A stretch of 51,436 bases of DNA from Microbacterium sp. (GTDB lineage Bacteria > Actinomycetota > Actinomycetes > Actinomycetales > Microbacteriaceae), in assembly GCA_003248655.1 (NCBI GenBank), contig QFPM01000019.1, forward strand, positions 1-51,436. Direction: 5' to 3'. A program made the position numbers and the translations under genes. The notes under the pieces were generated by a model. That model saw nothing but the letters and a program-made list of their open reading frames with translations. It was not told the DNA's origin and made no database searches. Of the stretch, positions 1 through 9,181 are shown piece after piece; position 1 is the stretch's first letter, and the number at the start of each line of letters is the position of its first letter.

Positions 1-63
1 GGCGCGCAGCGCCGCGTATCGAAACCAGGGTTTCGGTGCGGGTGCGGTGATCTCGATACACCC

Positions 64-156
64 GCGCTGTGCGCGGGCACTCGATCACCGGTTGGGGTTG
101 CGCCGCGCGGGGCAGCCCGGAGCGGGGCGCGCTGCGCGCGGGCACTCGATCACCGG
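64..156. repeat. two 28-bp direct repeats upstream of malQ
   Basis: Copies at 64-91 and 129-156 differ by one base and both end in CACTCGATCACCGG. The stretch 11-27 also contains the 'GTATCGAAACCA' end typical of the intergenic repeats seen again near 7980. The 196 bases before malQ contain no supported gene; this looks like REP-type intergenic repeat DNA. Confidence 0.5.
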
Positions 157-196
157 AGACTCGAGCCTGGCAGGATGGGCGTAACGGAGGCACGAC

Positions 197-2347
197 ATGA
201 CCGCCCAGAGCCCCACATCCGACGCTCCTACGCCCGACCTTGCGCGCCTCGCCGACGCCCACGGCATCCAGACCGAGTACTGGTCGTTCTTCGGCGATCG
301 AGTGAGTGTGCCGGCATCCACTCTGCGCGCGATCCTGCGCGCGATGGGCGTCGATGCGGCAACGGATGCCGACGTCGCCAGCGCCCTCGCGAGCGCCGAG
401 ACCGATCCGTGGCGCGACCTGCTGCCACCCTCGTTCGTGTCCCGCCCGGGCGCGCGCGCCCTGCCGGTCATGGTGGCGGACGGCCACGACGTGCGCCTCA
501 CGGTCACGCTCGAAGACGGGTCGAGCCGTGACCTGCCGATCCCCGACCAGCAGCCGCCGTCGCGTGAGGTTGACGGCATCCTGCGCTGGCGGGTGGAGGC
601 GCCGGTCCCGCACGACCTGCCGCTCGGCTGGCACACGGTGCACGCCGTCGAGACGCCCTTCGGCGGGGGCGCGCCGTCGCGCACCCAGTCCGCGCCGCTC
701 GTCGTGACGCCCGAGCGGATGCCGGATCCTCCCGTTCGCGCGGGCCGCAGCCGCGGGTGGGGGCTCATGGCGCAGCTGTACTCGGTGCGCTCGCGCGCGT
801 CGTGGGGCATGGGCGACTTCGCCGATCTCGCCGATCTTGCCGCCGTCGCGGGCGCGCAGGGGGCCGACTTCCTGCTCATCAACCCGATCCACGCGGCGGA
901 GGTGACGAGCCCGATCGAGCCGTCGCCGTACCTGCCCGCGACGCGCCGCTTCCTTGCACCGTTGTATGTGCGACCCGAAGACATCCGCGAGGCCGCCTAC
1001 CTCGCCCCGGCCGGTCGCGGGCTCGTCGAGGCGGCGCGCACACCGGTCGCGGCGAGCGACGACGATCCGACCCGCATCGACCGCGATGCCGTGTGGGCCG
1101 CGAAGCGCGCCGCGCTCGAGGCCATCTTCGCCGTGCCGCGGAGCGCCGGTCGGCAGGCCGAGCTCGACGCCTTCACGGCGCGCGAGGGCCAGCCCCTGCA
1201 GGACTTCGCGCTGTGGTGCGCGCTCGAAGAGCACTACGCGGGTGCCGAGCGGCCGGGCGATGCGTGGGACATCACCTCCCCGCTCATCGCCGAGCTGCGC
1301 ACCGCGCTTGCGCCCCGTGTCGCGTTCCACGTCTGGCTCCAGTGGATCTGCGATCAGCAGGTCGAGCGGGCACAGGCGGCGGCCCGGGCATCCGGCATGT
1401 CGATCGGCGTCATGCACGATCTCGCCGTCGGCGTGCACCAACGCGGATCGGATGCCTGGTCGCTTCGCCCGATGTACGCGCAGGGGATGGCCGTCGGCGC
1501 CCCGCCGGACATGTACAACCAGCAGGGTCAGACGTGGAACCAGCCGCCGTGGCTGCCCCGGGCGCTCGCCGAGGCGGGCTACGCGCCGCTGCGCGACATG
1601 ATCCGCACGCTCCTGCGCCACGCGGGCGCGCTCCGGATCGACCACGTGATCGGGCTTTTCCGGCTGTGGTGGATTCCGGCGGGGCTCTCGCCCGCCGCCG
1701 GCACGTACGTGCGTTACGACCACGAGGCGATGATCGGCGTGCTCATGCTCGAGGCGCAGCGCGCGGGCGCGGTGCTGATCGGCGAGGACCTCGGCAACGT
1801 CGAGCCGTGGGTGCGCGACTACCTGTCGGCGCGCGGCATCCTCGGCACGTCGGTGCTGTGGTTCGAGCGCGAGGGCGAGGGGTTCCGTCCGCCCGAGAAC
1901 TACCGGCGGAGCCTGCTCGCGACCGTCAACACCCACGACCTTCCCCCGACGGCGGGGTACCTCGCCGATGAGCACGTCGCCCTTCGCGCGCGGCTCGGCC
2001 TCCTCACGCGCCCGGTCGAGCTCGAGCTCGCCGAAGCGGATGCCGAGCGCGCCGCGATGCTCGCCCTGCTGCGTTCGCGCGGGCTGATCGGGGCCGAGGC
2101 GACCGAGCAGGAGGTCATCGAGGGCCTGTACCTGCTGCTGACCGCCGCGCCCTCGCAGCTGCTCGGCGTTGCCCTCGTGGATGCCGTCGGCGAGCGCCGC
2201 ACGCAGAACCAGCCGGGCACCGACAAGGAATACCCGAACTGGCAGATCCCACTCGCCGGCGCGGATGGCCGGGCCGTGCTGCTCGACGACCTGGCATCCG
2301 ACCCTCGCTTCGTCGCTCTGACCCACGCCATCGACGCCGCGCTCTGA
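197..2347 (+). CDS. malQ: 4-alpha-glucanotransferase (amylomaltase)
   Basis: Predicted cytoplasmic GH77 enzyme that transfers alpha-1,4-glucan segments between maltodextrins in maltose/glycogen metabolism. The 716-residue length fits the long actinobacterial MalQ form, with an extra N-terminal region of about 150 residues before the barrel. GH77 landmarks are visible: the nucleophile aspartate D482 in LRIDHVIG, the acid/base E530 in GEDLG, and D581 in NTHDL; the C-terminal NQPGT and NW segments are also typical. The ATG at 197 has GGAGG six bases upstream. It stands alone: no maltose transporter or regulator is adjacent, and the next gene is an unrelated dehydrogenase about 100 bp away. I see no truncation. 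Confidence 0.95.
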   Translation: MTAQSPTSDAPTPDLARLADAHGIQTEYWSFFGDRVSVPASTLRAILRAMGVDAATDADVASALASAETDPWRDLLPPSFVSRPGARALPVMVADGHDVRLTVTLEDGSSRDLPIPDQQPPSREVDGILRWRVEAPVPHDLPLGWHTVHAVETPFGGGAPSRTQSAPLVVTPERMPDPPVRAGRSRGWGLMAQLYSVRSRASWGMGDFADLADLAAVAGAQGADFLLINPIHAAEVTSPIEPSPYLPATRRFLAPLYVRPEDIREAAYLAPAGRGLVEAARTPVAASDDDPTRIDRDAVWAAKRAALEAIFAVPRSAGRQAELDAFTAREGQPLQDFALWCALEEHYAGAERPGDAWDITSPLIAELRTALAPRVAFHVWLQWICDQQVERAQAAARASGMSIGVMHDLAVGVHQRGSDAWSLRPMYAQGMAVGAPPDMYNQQGQTWNQPPWLPRALAEAGYAPLRDMIRTLLRHAGALRIDHVIGLFRLWWIPAGLSPAAGTYVRYDHEAMIGVLMLEAQRAGAVLIGEDLGNVEPWVRDYLSARGILGTSVLWFEREGEGFRPPENYRRSLLATVNTHDLPPTAGYLADEHVALRARLGLLTRPVELELAEADAERAAMLALLRSRGLIGAEATEQEVIEGLYLLLTAAPSQLLGVALVDAVGERRTQNQPGTDKEYPNWQIPLAGADGRAVLLDDLASDPRFVALTHAIDAAL

Positions 2348-2449
2348 CGCCGCCCCCGCCCCGCAACGGAATGCAACGTTGCGGCGCGTAGCGTGCCCGG
2401 AAACGCGGCAACGGATGCCGCCTGATCATGCACCGTCGAAGGAGACACC

Positions 2450-3997
<1,548 letters not shown>

Positions 3998-4015
3998 GAA
4001 GTCACGAGCACAGGA

Positions 4016-4069
4016 GATGTCACCGACACAGGGCGGTTCTGCCCCGGACCGTCCTGTGTTCGGGACATC
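4016..4069 (+). promoter_or_regulatory. imperfect hairpin between aldehyde dehydrogenase and DUF779 genes
   Basis: Nested inverted repeats: an outer pair GATGTC (4016-4021) / GACATC (4064-4069), and an inner 11-bp pair at 4026-4036 and 4049-4059 with one G-T mismatch. No T-tract follows, so it could be a processing or attenuation element, or a protein-binding site, rather than a full terminator. Confidence 0.4.
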
Positions 4070-4102
4070 CCCTGTCTCGGTGAGACGCGAACGAAGGATG
4101 CC

Positions 4103-4537
4103 ATGACCACGACAGTCAGCAGGGTCGCCGTGACGGATGCCGCGGCGACCCTGCTGCGCCAACTGACGGCGCAGCACGGAAAGCTCATGTTCCACCAGTC
4201 CGGCGGATGCTGCGACGGCAGCGCCCCCATGTGCTACCCGGTGGGGATGTTCATCACGGGACCGAGCGACGTGCTCCTCGGCACGATCGACGCGGGCCTC
4301 GACCCTTCGACGGGCTCAGGGCAGGCATCGATCGGCGAGCCGATCGATCCCATCGAGGTGTACATGTCGCAGTCGCAGTTCGAGTACTGGAAGTACACCC
4401 ACCTCACCATCGACGTCGTGCCGGGCCGCGGCGCGGGGTTCAGCGTCGAGGGACCGACCGGCATGCGGTTTCTCATCCGCAGTCGGATGCTCGACGACAC
4501 AGAACTGCAGTACTTCGGGCTGGCATCCGGTTCCTGA
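4103..4537 (+). CDS. DUF779 domain protein
   Basis: Small cytoplasmic protein of 144 residues. The N-terminal part has the conserved DUF779 pattern: LRQLTAQHGKLMFHQSGGCCDGSAP, here summarised as a histidine-glutamine followed by a GGCCDGS motif that may bind metal. The biochemical role of the family is unknown to me; it is repeatedly encoded next to aldehyde dehydrogenases, as here. The start has a GAAGGATGCC segment upstream. An oddity is a REP-like sequence at 4303-4325 inside the gene, read in frame as DPSTGSGQA, which adds several residues in the middle of the protein. Confidence 0.85.
   Translation: MTTTVSRVAVTDAAATLLRQLTAQHGKLMFHQSGGCCDGSAPMCYPVGMFITGPSDVLLGTIDAGLDPSTGSGQASIGEPIDPIEVYMSQSQFEYWKYTHLTIDVVPGRGAGFSVEGPTGMRFLIRSRMLDDTELQYFGLASGS
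4303..4325 (+). repeat. REP-like repeat inside the DUF779 gene
   Basis: The segment reading CCCTTCGACGGGCTCAGGG then CAGG matches a common dispersed repeat of high-GC genomes (CCTTCGACAGGCTCAGGG type). It is normally intergenic; here it lies in frame within a coding region. Recognised by pattern memory only. Confidence 0.5.
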
Positions 4538-4572
4538 GCCGCGGCGCGTGTGGGTGTGCGTCGCTGAGACCC

Positions 4573-5061
4573 TCAGGCGACGAGTGACGCGATGTCGTCG
4601 GGCACCGCGGTTACGAGGGGCCGCGTGACGGAGCGCGGGGCGAGCCCGAGTGTGGCGCTGACGGTCACAAGCAGTCCCGAGAGGATCATCGCGCCGGCCA
4701 TCGAATACCCGGTGCCCGGCGGGACGTCCCAGTGGCCGCCCCACACCGCGAGCCAGATCAGGTACTCCGTCACGGAGTTCATGACGAGCACGAGCCCCGC
4801 GGCGCCGACGGCGACCCATCGGGCCGCGCGGCCTCGAGCGAGCGCGATGGCCACCACGGTGAGCGCGAGAGCGATGACCCAGAACTGCTGAAGCACTCCG
4901 AAGTGCTCGGGCACATCCATCGCATCGGCGCAGGCGGGCGCGAACTGTTCGACTCCCTCGCACGGGATGTACTGCGTATGCGTCGCGATGACGCCGATCA
5001 CGCCGAGAACGATGAGCGCGATCGCCACCGCGTACTGCGCGGCAGTGCGTGCGTAGTGCAT
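4573..5061 (-). CDS. four-helix membrane protein of unknown function
   Basis: 162 residues from the ATG at 5061, preceded by GGGGAGG at good spacing; longer readings upstream are low-complexity arginine/serine and are rejected. Four hydrophobic segments are visible, near residues 8-27, 60-78, 85-105 and 122-145, with a short extracytoplasmic loop holding two cysteines (CEGVEQFAPAC) that could form a disulfide. It lies 25 bp downstream of the next minus-strand gene and is probably cotranscribed with it. I do not recognise the family. Confidence 0.75.
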   Translation of the reverse strand: MHYARTAAQYAVAIALIVLGVIGVIATHTQYIPCEGVEQFAPACADAMDVPEHFGVLQQFWVIALALTVVAIALARGRAARWVAVGAAGLVLVMNSVTEYLIWLAVWGGHWDVPPGTGYSMAGAMILSGLLVTVSATLGLAPRSVTRPLVTAVPDDIASLVA

Positions 5062-5086
5062 GGCGCCTCCCCAGGACGACCCACAG

Positions 5087-6250
5087 TTACGGGAATACGC
5101 TCCCGATGATGCCACCAAACGCCGACAACTGCCCCCACAAAATGAAGACGAGCACGAGGACAAAGAAGACGATCGCGCCCCACGAGACGCGCTGGCGAAG
5201 GCGGCGCCCCTGCGGAGCGACGCCCGGCGGCGGGCGCAGCGCGTCGGTCGTCGTCGCGAACGGCAACGCCGTGGCACCCACCCCGGCGAACGCCGCCGCG
5301 GGGGTGGCGAGCCGCTCGTCGCGCCACTGCCCCCACTGCGCGAGCTTGTCGGTGAGGGCGCGCACGACCGAGAACAGCCACGCCCAGGTCGCGGGATCGA
5401 GGGTCGTCACCTGGCGCTGCGTGTACAGGAACAGCCAGTCGTCGACGATCTCGACATCCAGCGCCGCCGCGTTGTCGATGAAGCGCGCCATGATGTCAGG
5501 CGTGAACAGGTACAGCGCGTCGCGCTCGTATCCCGCCGGGCAGTAAAGGGCGAAGTGCTGATCGAAGTCGCCCTCGAGGCGCAGGCGCTGGTGCCGATCG
5601 AAGGATGCCGGCAGGTTCGATCCGAACATGGCGTTGTTTCCGACGGCATCCAACACGATGTGCGGGAGCGGCGACGACAGCTTCACCGCGATGTAGCCCC
5701 ACGTATGGGTGGTCTCGTTCTTGCCCGATCCGGTCTCGTAGCGGTAGTTGCCGAACTCGACGAAGCGCGGGCGCTCGCCGCGCACGACATCTTTGGCGAC
5801 GCGGTCGTGGCCCATCCCGAAGACCATGCCGGGCAGGGGCGGGTTCGGCATCGACGGGTACCACGTCATCGCGTTCGCTCGCGCGAACCGGTCGAGCCGG
5901 TACGAACGCTCGGCGCCGCCGCCGAGCCGCCCCGTGCGAATGCCCCAGATGACGCTGCCGATGAACCCCGCGACGACGATGAGTAGCAGTCCGGGCGCGA
6001 CGGAGAACATCCATCCGCCACCCGCCGCCGACATCGCGAACATCGACGTGATGATCCCGATGAAGGTGCTCCCGAAGAGGAACAGGAACACCACGCCCAC
6101 GACGGCGCCGACCACGATCACCGCGGGCGAGGTCTGCGGCATCCGCCCGCTCGCCTTGAGATCCCGCACGAAAGCGCGCGCCTGCGCGCGGTCGACGGGC
6201 TCGATGAGCGGCCGCGCGTCGAACGGGACCGAAGGCGTGGGCGTCGTCAC
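5087..6250 (-). CDS. membrane protein, DUF3137-like
   Basis: 387 residues starting at a GTG with GGGACC upstream. Two hydrophobic segments occupy about residues 43-65 and 80-103, and a further one lies near the C-terminus after a proline/arginine linker. The cytoplasmic middle (about 115-300) resembles DUF3137-type proteins, which have a membrane anchor followed by a mixed alpha/beta domain; this assignment is from general appearance and is tentative. Function unknown. It forms a two-gene minus-strand unit with the small membrane protein downstream and is divergent from the channel gene at 6308. Confidence 0.7.
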   Translation of the reverse strand: MTTPTPSVPFDARPLIEPVDRAQARAFVRDLKASGRMPQTSPAVIVVGAVVGVVFLFLFGSTFIGIITSMFAMSAAGGGWMFSVAPGLLLIVVAGFIGSVIWGIRTGRLGGGAERSYRLDRFARANAMTWYPSMPNPPLPGMVFGMGHDRVAKDVVRGERPRFVEFGNYRYETGSGKNETTHTWGYIAVKLSSPLPHIVLDAVGNNAMFGSNLPASFDRHQRLRLEGDFDQHFALYCPAGYERDALYLFTPDIMARFIDNAAALDVEIVDDWLFLYTQRQVTTLDPATWAWLFSVVRALTDKLAQWGQWRDERLATPAAAFAGVGATALPFATTTDALRPPPGVAPQGRRLRQRVSWGAIVFFVLVLVFILWGQLSAFGGIIGSVFP

Positions 6251-6307
6251 GGTCCCACGCTAGCGGGCCGGTGCACGCGTCTACCGCAGCGCACTAGCAT
6301 TCCCTGC

Positions 6308-6952
6308 ATGACGAGCGTGACCGATGCCGAGTCGAGACTGTTCGGCGCCGAGCGGGCGAAGGCGTTCATCGACGCCGTCGTCGCGATCGCGATGACACTG
6401 CTCATCCTGCCGCTCATGGAGAGCATCTCGGATGCCTCGGAGGTGGCGGATGCCGAGGCGTCGGCTGCGCAGTGGTTCGGTGAGCACCTGTGGCAACTCG
6501 GAAGCTTCGTGCTCAGCTTCGTCATCATCGCGATGTTCTGGATCAACCATCACCGCGTGTTCACGCTCGTCGAGCGAGTGACGCCCACCTTCCTCTGGAT
6601 CTGCATGGCGTGGCTGCTCACGATCGTCTGGCTGCCGGTCGCGACCGCCATGTCGGGCCGGATGGACAGCGACGATCCGGTGGTCAAGACGGTGTACATC
6701 GGCAGCATGGTGCTCACGAGCCTCGTCGTGCTGGTGCAGCGGCTGTACCTGCGCTCTCACCCTGAGCTGCACACGATGACTCCCGACCTGATGCGTCGCG
6801 GGTTGGCGGCCGAGCTGGCCATGCTCGCGCTGTTCACGGCATCCCTCGTCGTGGCGGTGACGGTTCCCGCGATCGGGTACTACGCGATGTTCCTGATGGG
6901 GCTGACGGGCGTCGTCCAGCGGCTGTTCGCGCGGGTGCTCCCGAAGGGCTAG
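6308..6952 (+). CDS. TMEM175-family (DUF1211) potassium channel-like protein
   Basis: 214-residue integral membrane protein with about six hydrophobic helices. The first helix carries the family signature AKAFIDAVVAIAMTLLILPL, close to the RxxxFxDAVxAIxxTLL pattern of TMEM175 channels, which conduct K+ as oligomers. No Shine-Dalgarno sequence precedes the ATG; TAGCAT at 6295-6300 lies seven bases before it, so a leaderless mRNA starting at the ATG is likely. Physiological role in this organism is unknown. Confidence 0.85.
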   Translation: MTSVTDAESRLFGAERAKAFIDAVVAIAMTLLILPLMESISDASEVADAEASAAQWFGEHLWQLGSFVLSFVIIAMFWINHHRVFTLVERVTPTFLWICMAWLLTIVWLPVATAMSGRMDSDDPVVKTVYIGSMVLTSLVVLVQRLYLRSHPELHTMTPDLMRRGLAAELAMLALFTASLVVAVTVPAIGYYAMFLMGLTGVVQRLFARVLPKG

Positions 6953-7072
6953 ACTGTTGTGGTTGTCCGTCTGCCGGTCGGTTCTCCGGTCAGGCAACGG
7001 CGGGCACGTGCATCAACCCTCCTGATGTCGGGAAATGCCCGGCATCCGTTCTAGTCCGAAGGAGGTGGGTTA

Positions 7073-7438
7073 GTGACGCACTCACACCAGTACGAGCTCA
7101 TGGTCATCCTCGACCCCGAGATCGACGAGCGTCAGGTCGCCCCCAAGCTCGACGGGTTCCTCAAGGTGATCACCGGTGACGGTGGCACGATCGAGAACGT
7201 CGACATCTGGGGCAAGCGTCGCCTGGCGTACGAGATCCAGAAGAAGAACGAGGGCATCTACGCCGTCGTCAACTTCACCGCCACGAGCGCGGCCACGCAG
7301 GAGCTCGACCGTCAGCTGAAGCTGAACGAGCAGATCATGCGCACGAAGGTCCTCCGCGCCGAGGAGGCGATCGCTCAGGTCGCCGCCGAGAAGGAGCGCG
7401 CTGAGGCCAAGGCCGCCCGCAAGGCAGCGAAGGCGTAA
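7073..7438 (+). CDS. rpsF: 30S ribosomal protein S6
   Basis: 121-residue S6 with the typical start THSHQYELMVILDPEID and the WGKRRLAYEIQKK core. It pairs with S18 in the small subunit platform. It starts at GTG with AAGGAGGTG ideally placed upstream. First gene of the conserved rpsF-ssb-rpsR-rplI group. Its leader (about 6953-7072) contains several short inverted segments and could hold the S6:S18-binding autoregulatory RNA known upstream of rpsF, but I could not confirm its conserved core by eye. Confidence 0.98.
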   Translation: MTHSHQYELMVILDPEIDERQVAPKLDGFLKVITGDGGTIENVDIWGKRRLAYEIQKKNEGIYAVVNFTATSAATQELDRQLKLNEQIMRTKVLRAEEAIAQVAAEKERAEAKAARKAAKA

Positions 7439-7443
7439 CGACG

Positions 7444-7941
7444 ATGGCCGGCGAGACGATCATCACCGTCGTGGGCAACCTCACGGCAGACCCCGAGCTG
7501 CGCTACACGCAGAACGGCCTGCCCGTCGCGAACTTCACGATCGCGTCGACGCCGCGCAACTTCGACCGTCAGGCGAACGAGTGGAAGGACGGCGAAGCGC
7601 TGTTCCTCCGCGCGTCGGTGTGGCGCGAGTTCGCCGAGCACGTGGCGGGATCGATGACGAAGGGCATGCGGGTCATCGCGACCGGCCGCCTGAAGCAGCG
7701 CTCCTACCAGGACCGCGAGGGCCAGAACCGCACCGCGATCGAGCTCGAGGTCGATGAGATCGGCCCCTCGCTGCGCTACGCCACGGCGCAGGTCACCCGT
7801 GCCGCGTCGAGCGGCGGCGGCGCAGGCGGCGGTCAGTCGCGCCCCCAGGTTCAGCAGGAAGAGCCGTGGGCGACCCCCGGCTCGGCCGCGCCGGATGCCT
7901 GGAGCGCTCCCGGTTCGTACGGCGACGACACGCCGTTCTGA
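7444..7941 (+). CDS. ssb: single-stranded DNA-binding protein
   Basis: 165 residues: an N-terminal OB fold (about 1-110, starting AGETIITVVGNLTADPELRYT) that binds ssDNA as a tetramer, a glycine/glutamine-rich linker, and the acidic tip DDTPF that recruits replication and repair partners. It begins five bases after the rpsF stop without a strong ribosome-binding site, so translation is probably coupled. The position between rpsF and rpsR is the standard bacterial arrangement. Confidence 0.98.
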   Translation: MAGETIITVVGNLTADPELRYTQNGLPVANFTIASTPRNFDRQANEWKDGEALFLRASVWREFAEHVAGSMTKGMRVIATGRLKQRSYQDREGQNRTAIELEVDEIGPSLRYATAQVTRAASSGGGAGGGQSRPQVQQEEPWATPGSAAPDAWSAPGSYGDDTPF

Positions 7942-7951
7942 TCACCCGACC

Positions 7952-7990
7952 GGTGGTTGAGTAGCCGGCGAAGCCGGCGTATCGAAACCA
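7952..7990. repeat. REP-like palindromic repeat between ssb and rpsR
   Basis: The segment GGTGGTTGAGTAGCCGGCG...AAACCA contains the palindrome GCCGGCG-AA-GCCGGC and is of the type scattered between genes of Microbacteriaceae. Partial kin occur at 11-27. It interrupts the usual tight ssb-rpsR spacing. Confidence 0.55.
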
Positions 7991-8047
7991 TCGCAACGAA
8001 TCTCGACATGGATGCCCCGGCATCCATCACTACCTAAAGGAAAACCA

Positions 8048-8302
8048 ATGGCTGGAAAGGCTACCGGCGATCGCCGCAAGCCGCGGAAGGGCGCGAAGAC
8101 TCTCGCCCCCGCGAAGGCGATCCGCGTCGGCGTCATCGACTACAAGGATGTCGCGACGCTTCGCAAGTTCATCTCGGAGCGCGGCAAGATCCGCGCCCGC
8201 CGTATCACCGGTGTCTCGGTGCAGGAGCAGCGTCTGATCGCCACGGCGATCAAGAACGCGCGCGAAATGGCGCTCCTGCCTTACGCCGGCGCTGGCCGCT
8301 AA
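8048..8302 (+). CDS. rpsR: 30S ribosomal protein S18
   Basis: 84 residues, starting at the ATG preceded by AAAGGA; a further upstream in-frame ATG at 8012 is rejected because it lies in the repeat-containing spacer and has no ribosome-binding site. The sequence shows the S18 core IDYKDVATLRKFISERGKI and TGVSVQEQRLIATAIKNARE. It forms a heterodimer with S6 on the 30S platform. The zinc-binding cysteines found in some S18 paralogues are absent. Confidence 0.97.
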   Translation: MAGKATGDRRKPRKGAKTLAPAKAIRVGVIDYKDVATLRKFISERGKIRARRITGVSVQEQRLIATAIKNAREMALLPYAGAGR

Positions 8303-8313
8303 GGAGCACCATC

Positions 8314-8766
8314 ATGGCAAAGCTGATTCTCACGAACGAGGTTGCCGGGCTCGGAAGCGCCGGCGACGTCATCGAGGTCAAGAACGGGTACGCCCGCAAC
8401 TACCTCATCCCCCAGGGCTTCGCAGTGGCCTGGAGCCGCGGTGGCGAGAAGCAGGTGGCGTCGATTCGCGCCGCCCGCGAGTCGCGCGCGATCCACGACC
8501 ACGAAGAGGCCGTCGCACTCAAGGACGCTCTCGAGTCGAACAAGGTCAAGCTGCCGGTCAAGGCCGGCAAGGAGGGTCGCCTCTTCGGTTCGGTCAAGAC
8601 CGCCGATGTCGCGGATGCCGTCAAGGCAGCCGGACTCGGAGACCTCGACAAGCGCAAGATCCACATCACCTCGCCCATCAAGGCGGTCGGTGAGCACGAG
8701 GCCACCGTGCGTCTGCGCGACGACCTCACCGCCGTGATCACCCTGCAGGTGGTTGCCGCGAAGTAA
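8314..8766 (+). CDS. rplI: 50S ribosomal protein L9
   Basis: 150 residues. The N-terminal rRNA-binding domain shows LGSAGDVIEVKNGYARNYLIP, the classic L9 signature; a long helix follows (about 40-75) and then the C-terminal domain. AAGGAG precedes the ATG, and the gene starts 11 bases after rpsR. A strong hairpin 15 bp after the stop ends the ribosomal operon. Confidence 0.98.
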   Translation: MAKLILTNEVAGLGSAGDVIEVKNGYARNYLIPQGFAVAWSRGGEKQVASIRAARESRAIHDHEEAVALKDALESNKVKLPVKAGKEGRLFGSVKTADVADAVKAAGLGDLDKRKIHITSPIKAVGEHEATVRLRDDLTAVITLQVVAAK

Positions 8767-8781
8767 GGCCGTTTCGGCACC

Positions 8782-8822
8782 GGATGCCGCGTTCTTCTCC
8801 GTTCGGGAGGAACGCGGCATCC
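8782..8822 (+). terminator. intrinsic terminator after rplI
   Basis: A perfect 13-bp stem, GGATGCCGCGTTC at 8782-8794 pairing with 8810-8822, with a further CTCC/GGAG pair in the loop, followed by TTCGTTTC. It separates the ribosomal operon from dnaB. Confidence 0.85.
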
Positions 8823-8896
8823 TTCGTTTCAGACATGAAAAACCTCTCACGAGGGTCTTGACAAACGGGCATCCGTCGGGTGCTTTTCGCACAGTG

Positions 8897-9095
8897 TTGT
8901 CCCCAACCCTGCACCGCATGCAGAACCTTCAACCCACACTTCATACGCATTGCTCTTCCACAGGCACGGAATGTCATATTCCCTGGTCAGGGTGAAAATA
9001 AGGATCCGAAGATGACGCAGATTCGACAGTTCTCCACAGTCTCTGTCCACATGCGTCGCGGCGTTTCTCGCAGAATCTCCACAGAGTTATCCACA
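8897..9095 (+). promoter_or_regulatory. DnaA-box cluster upstream of dnaB
   Basis: Most of the 359-base gap between the rplI terminator and dnaB has no gene. It holds a run of DnaA-box-like 9-mers: TTGTCCCCA (8897-8905), TTCTCCACA (9030-9038), CTGTCCACA (9043-9051), ATCTCCACA (9075-9083) and the perfect box TTATCCACA (9087-9095). They point the same way and lie just before dnaB, which suggests DnaA-dependent control of dnaB transcription. Confidence 0.5.
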
Positions 9096-9181
9096 GGCCG
9101 GTTTGCGGGTGTCGGAACCCCTCTCTAGCGTGTCCTGTGGCCCGGGCTCCCCGCCTTATGGCTCCCTGGAATGAGGTCTCT

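Noticed and set aside
1..196. Minus-strand frame over malQ and its upstream repeats.
   Set aside because: Covers repeat DNA and runs antisense to malQ; no domain or ribosome-binding site.
6953..7072. Conserved S6:S18-binding RNA in the rpsF leader.
   Set aside because: Plausible from family knowledge, but the conserved core could not be identified by eye, so it is mentioned only under rpsF.
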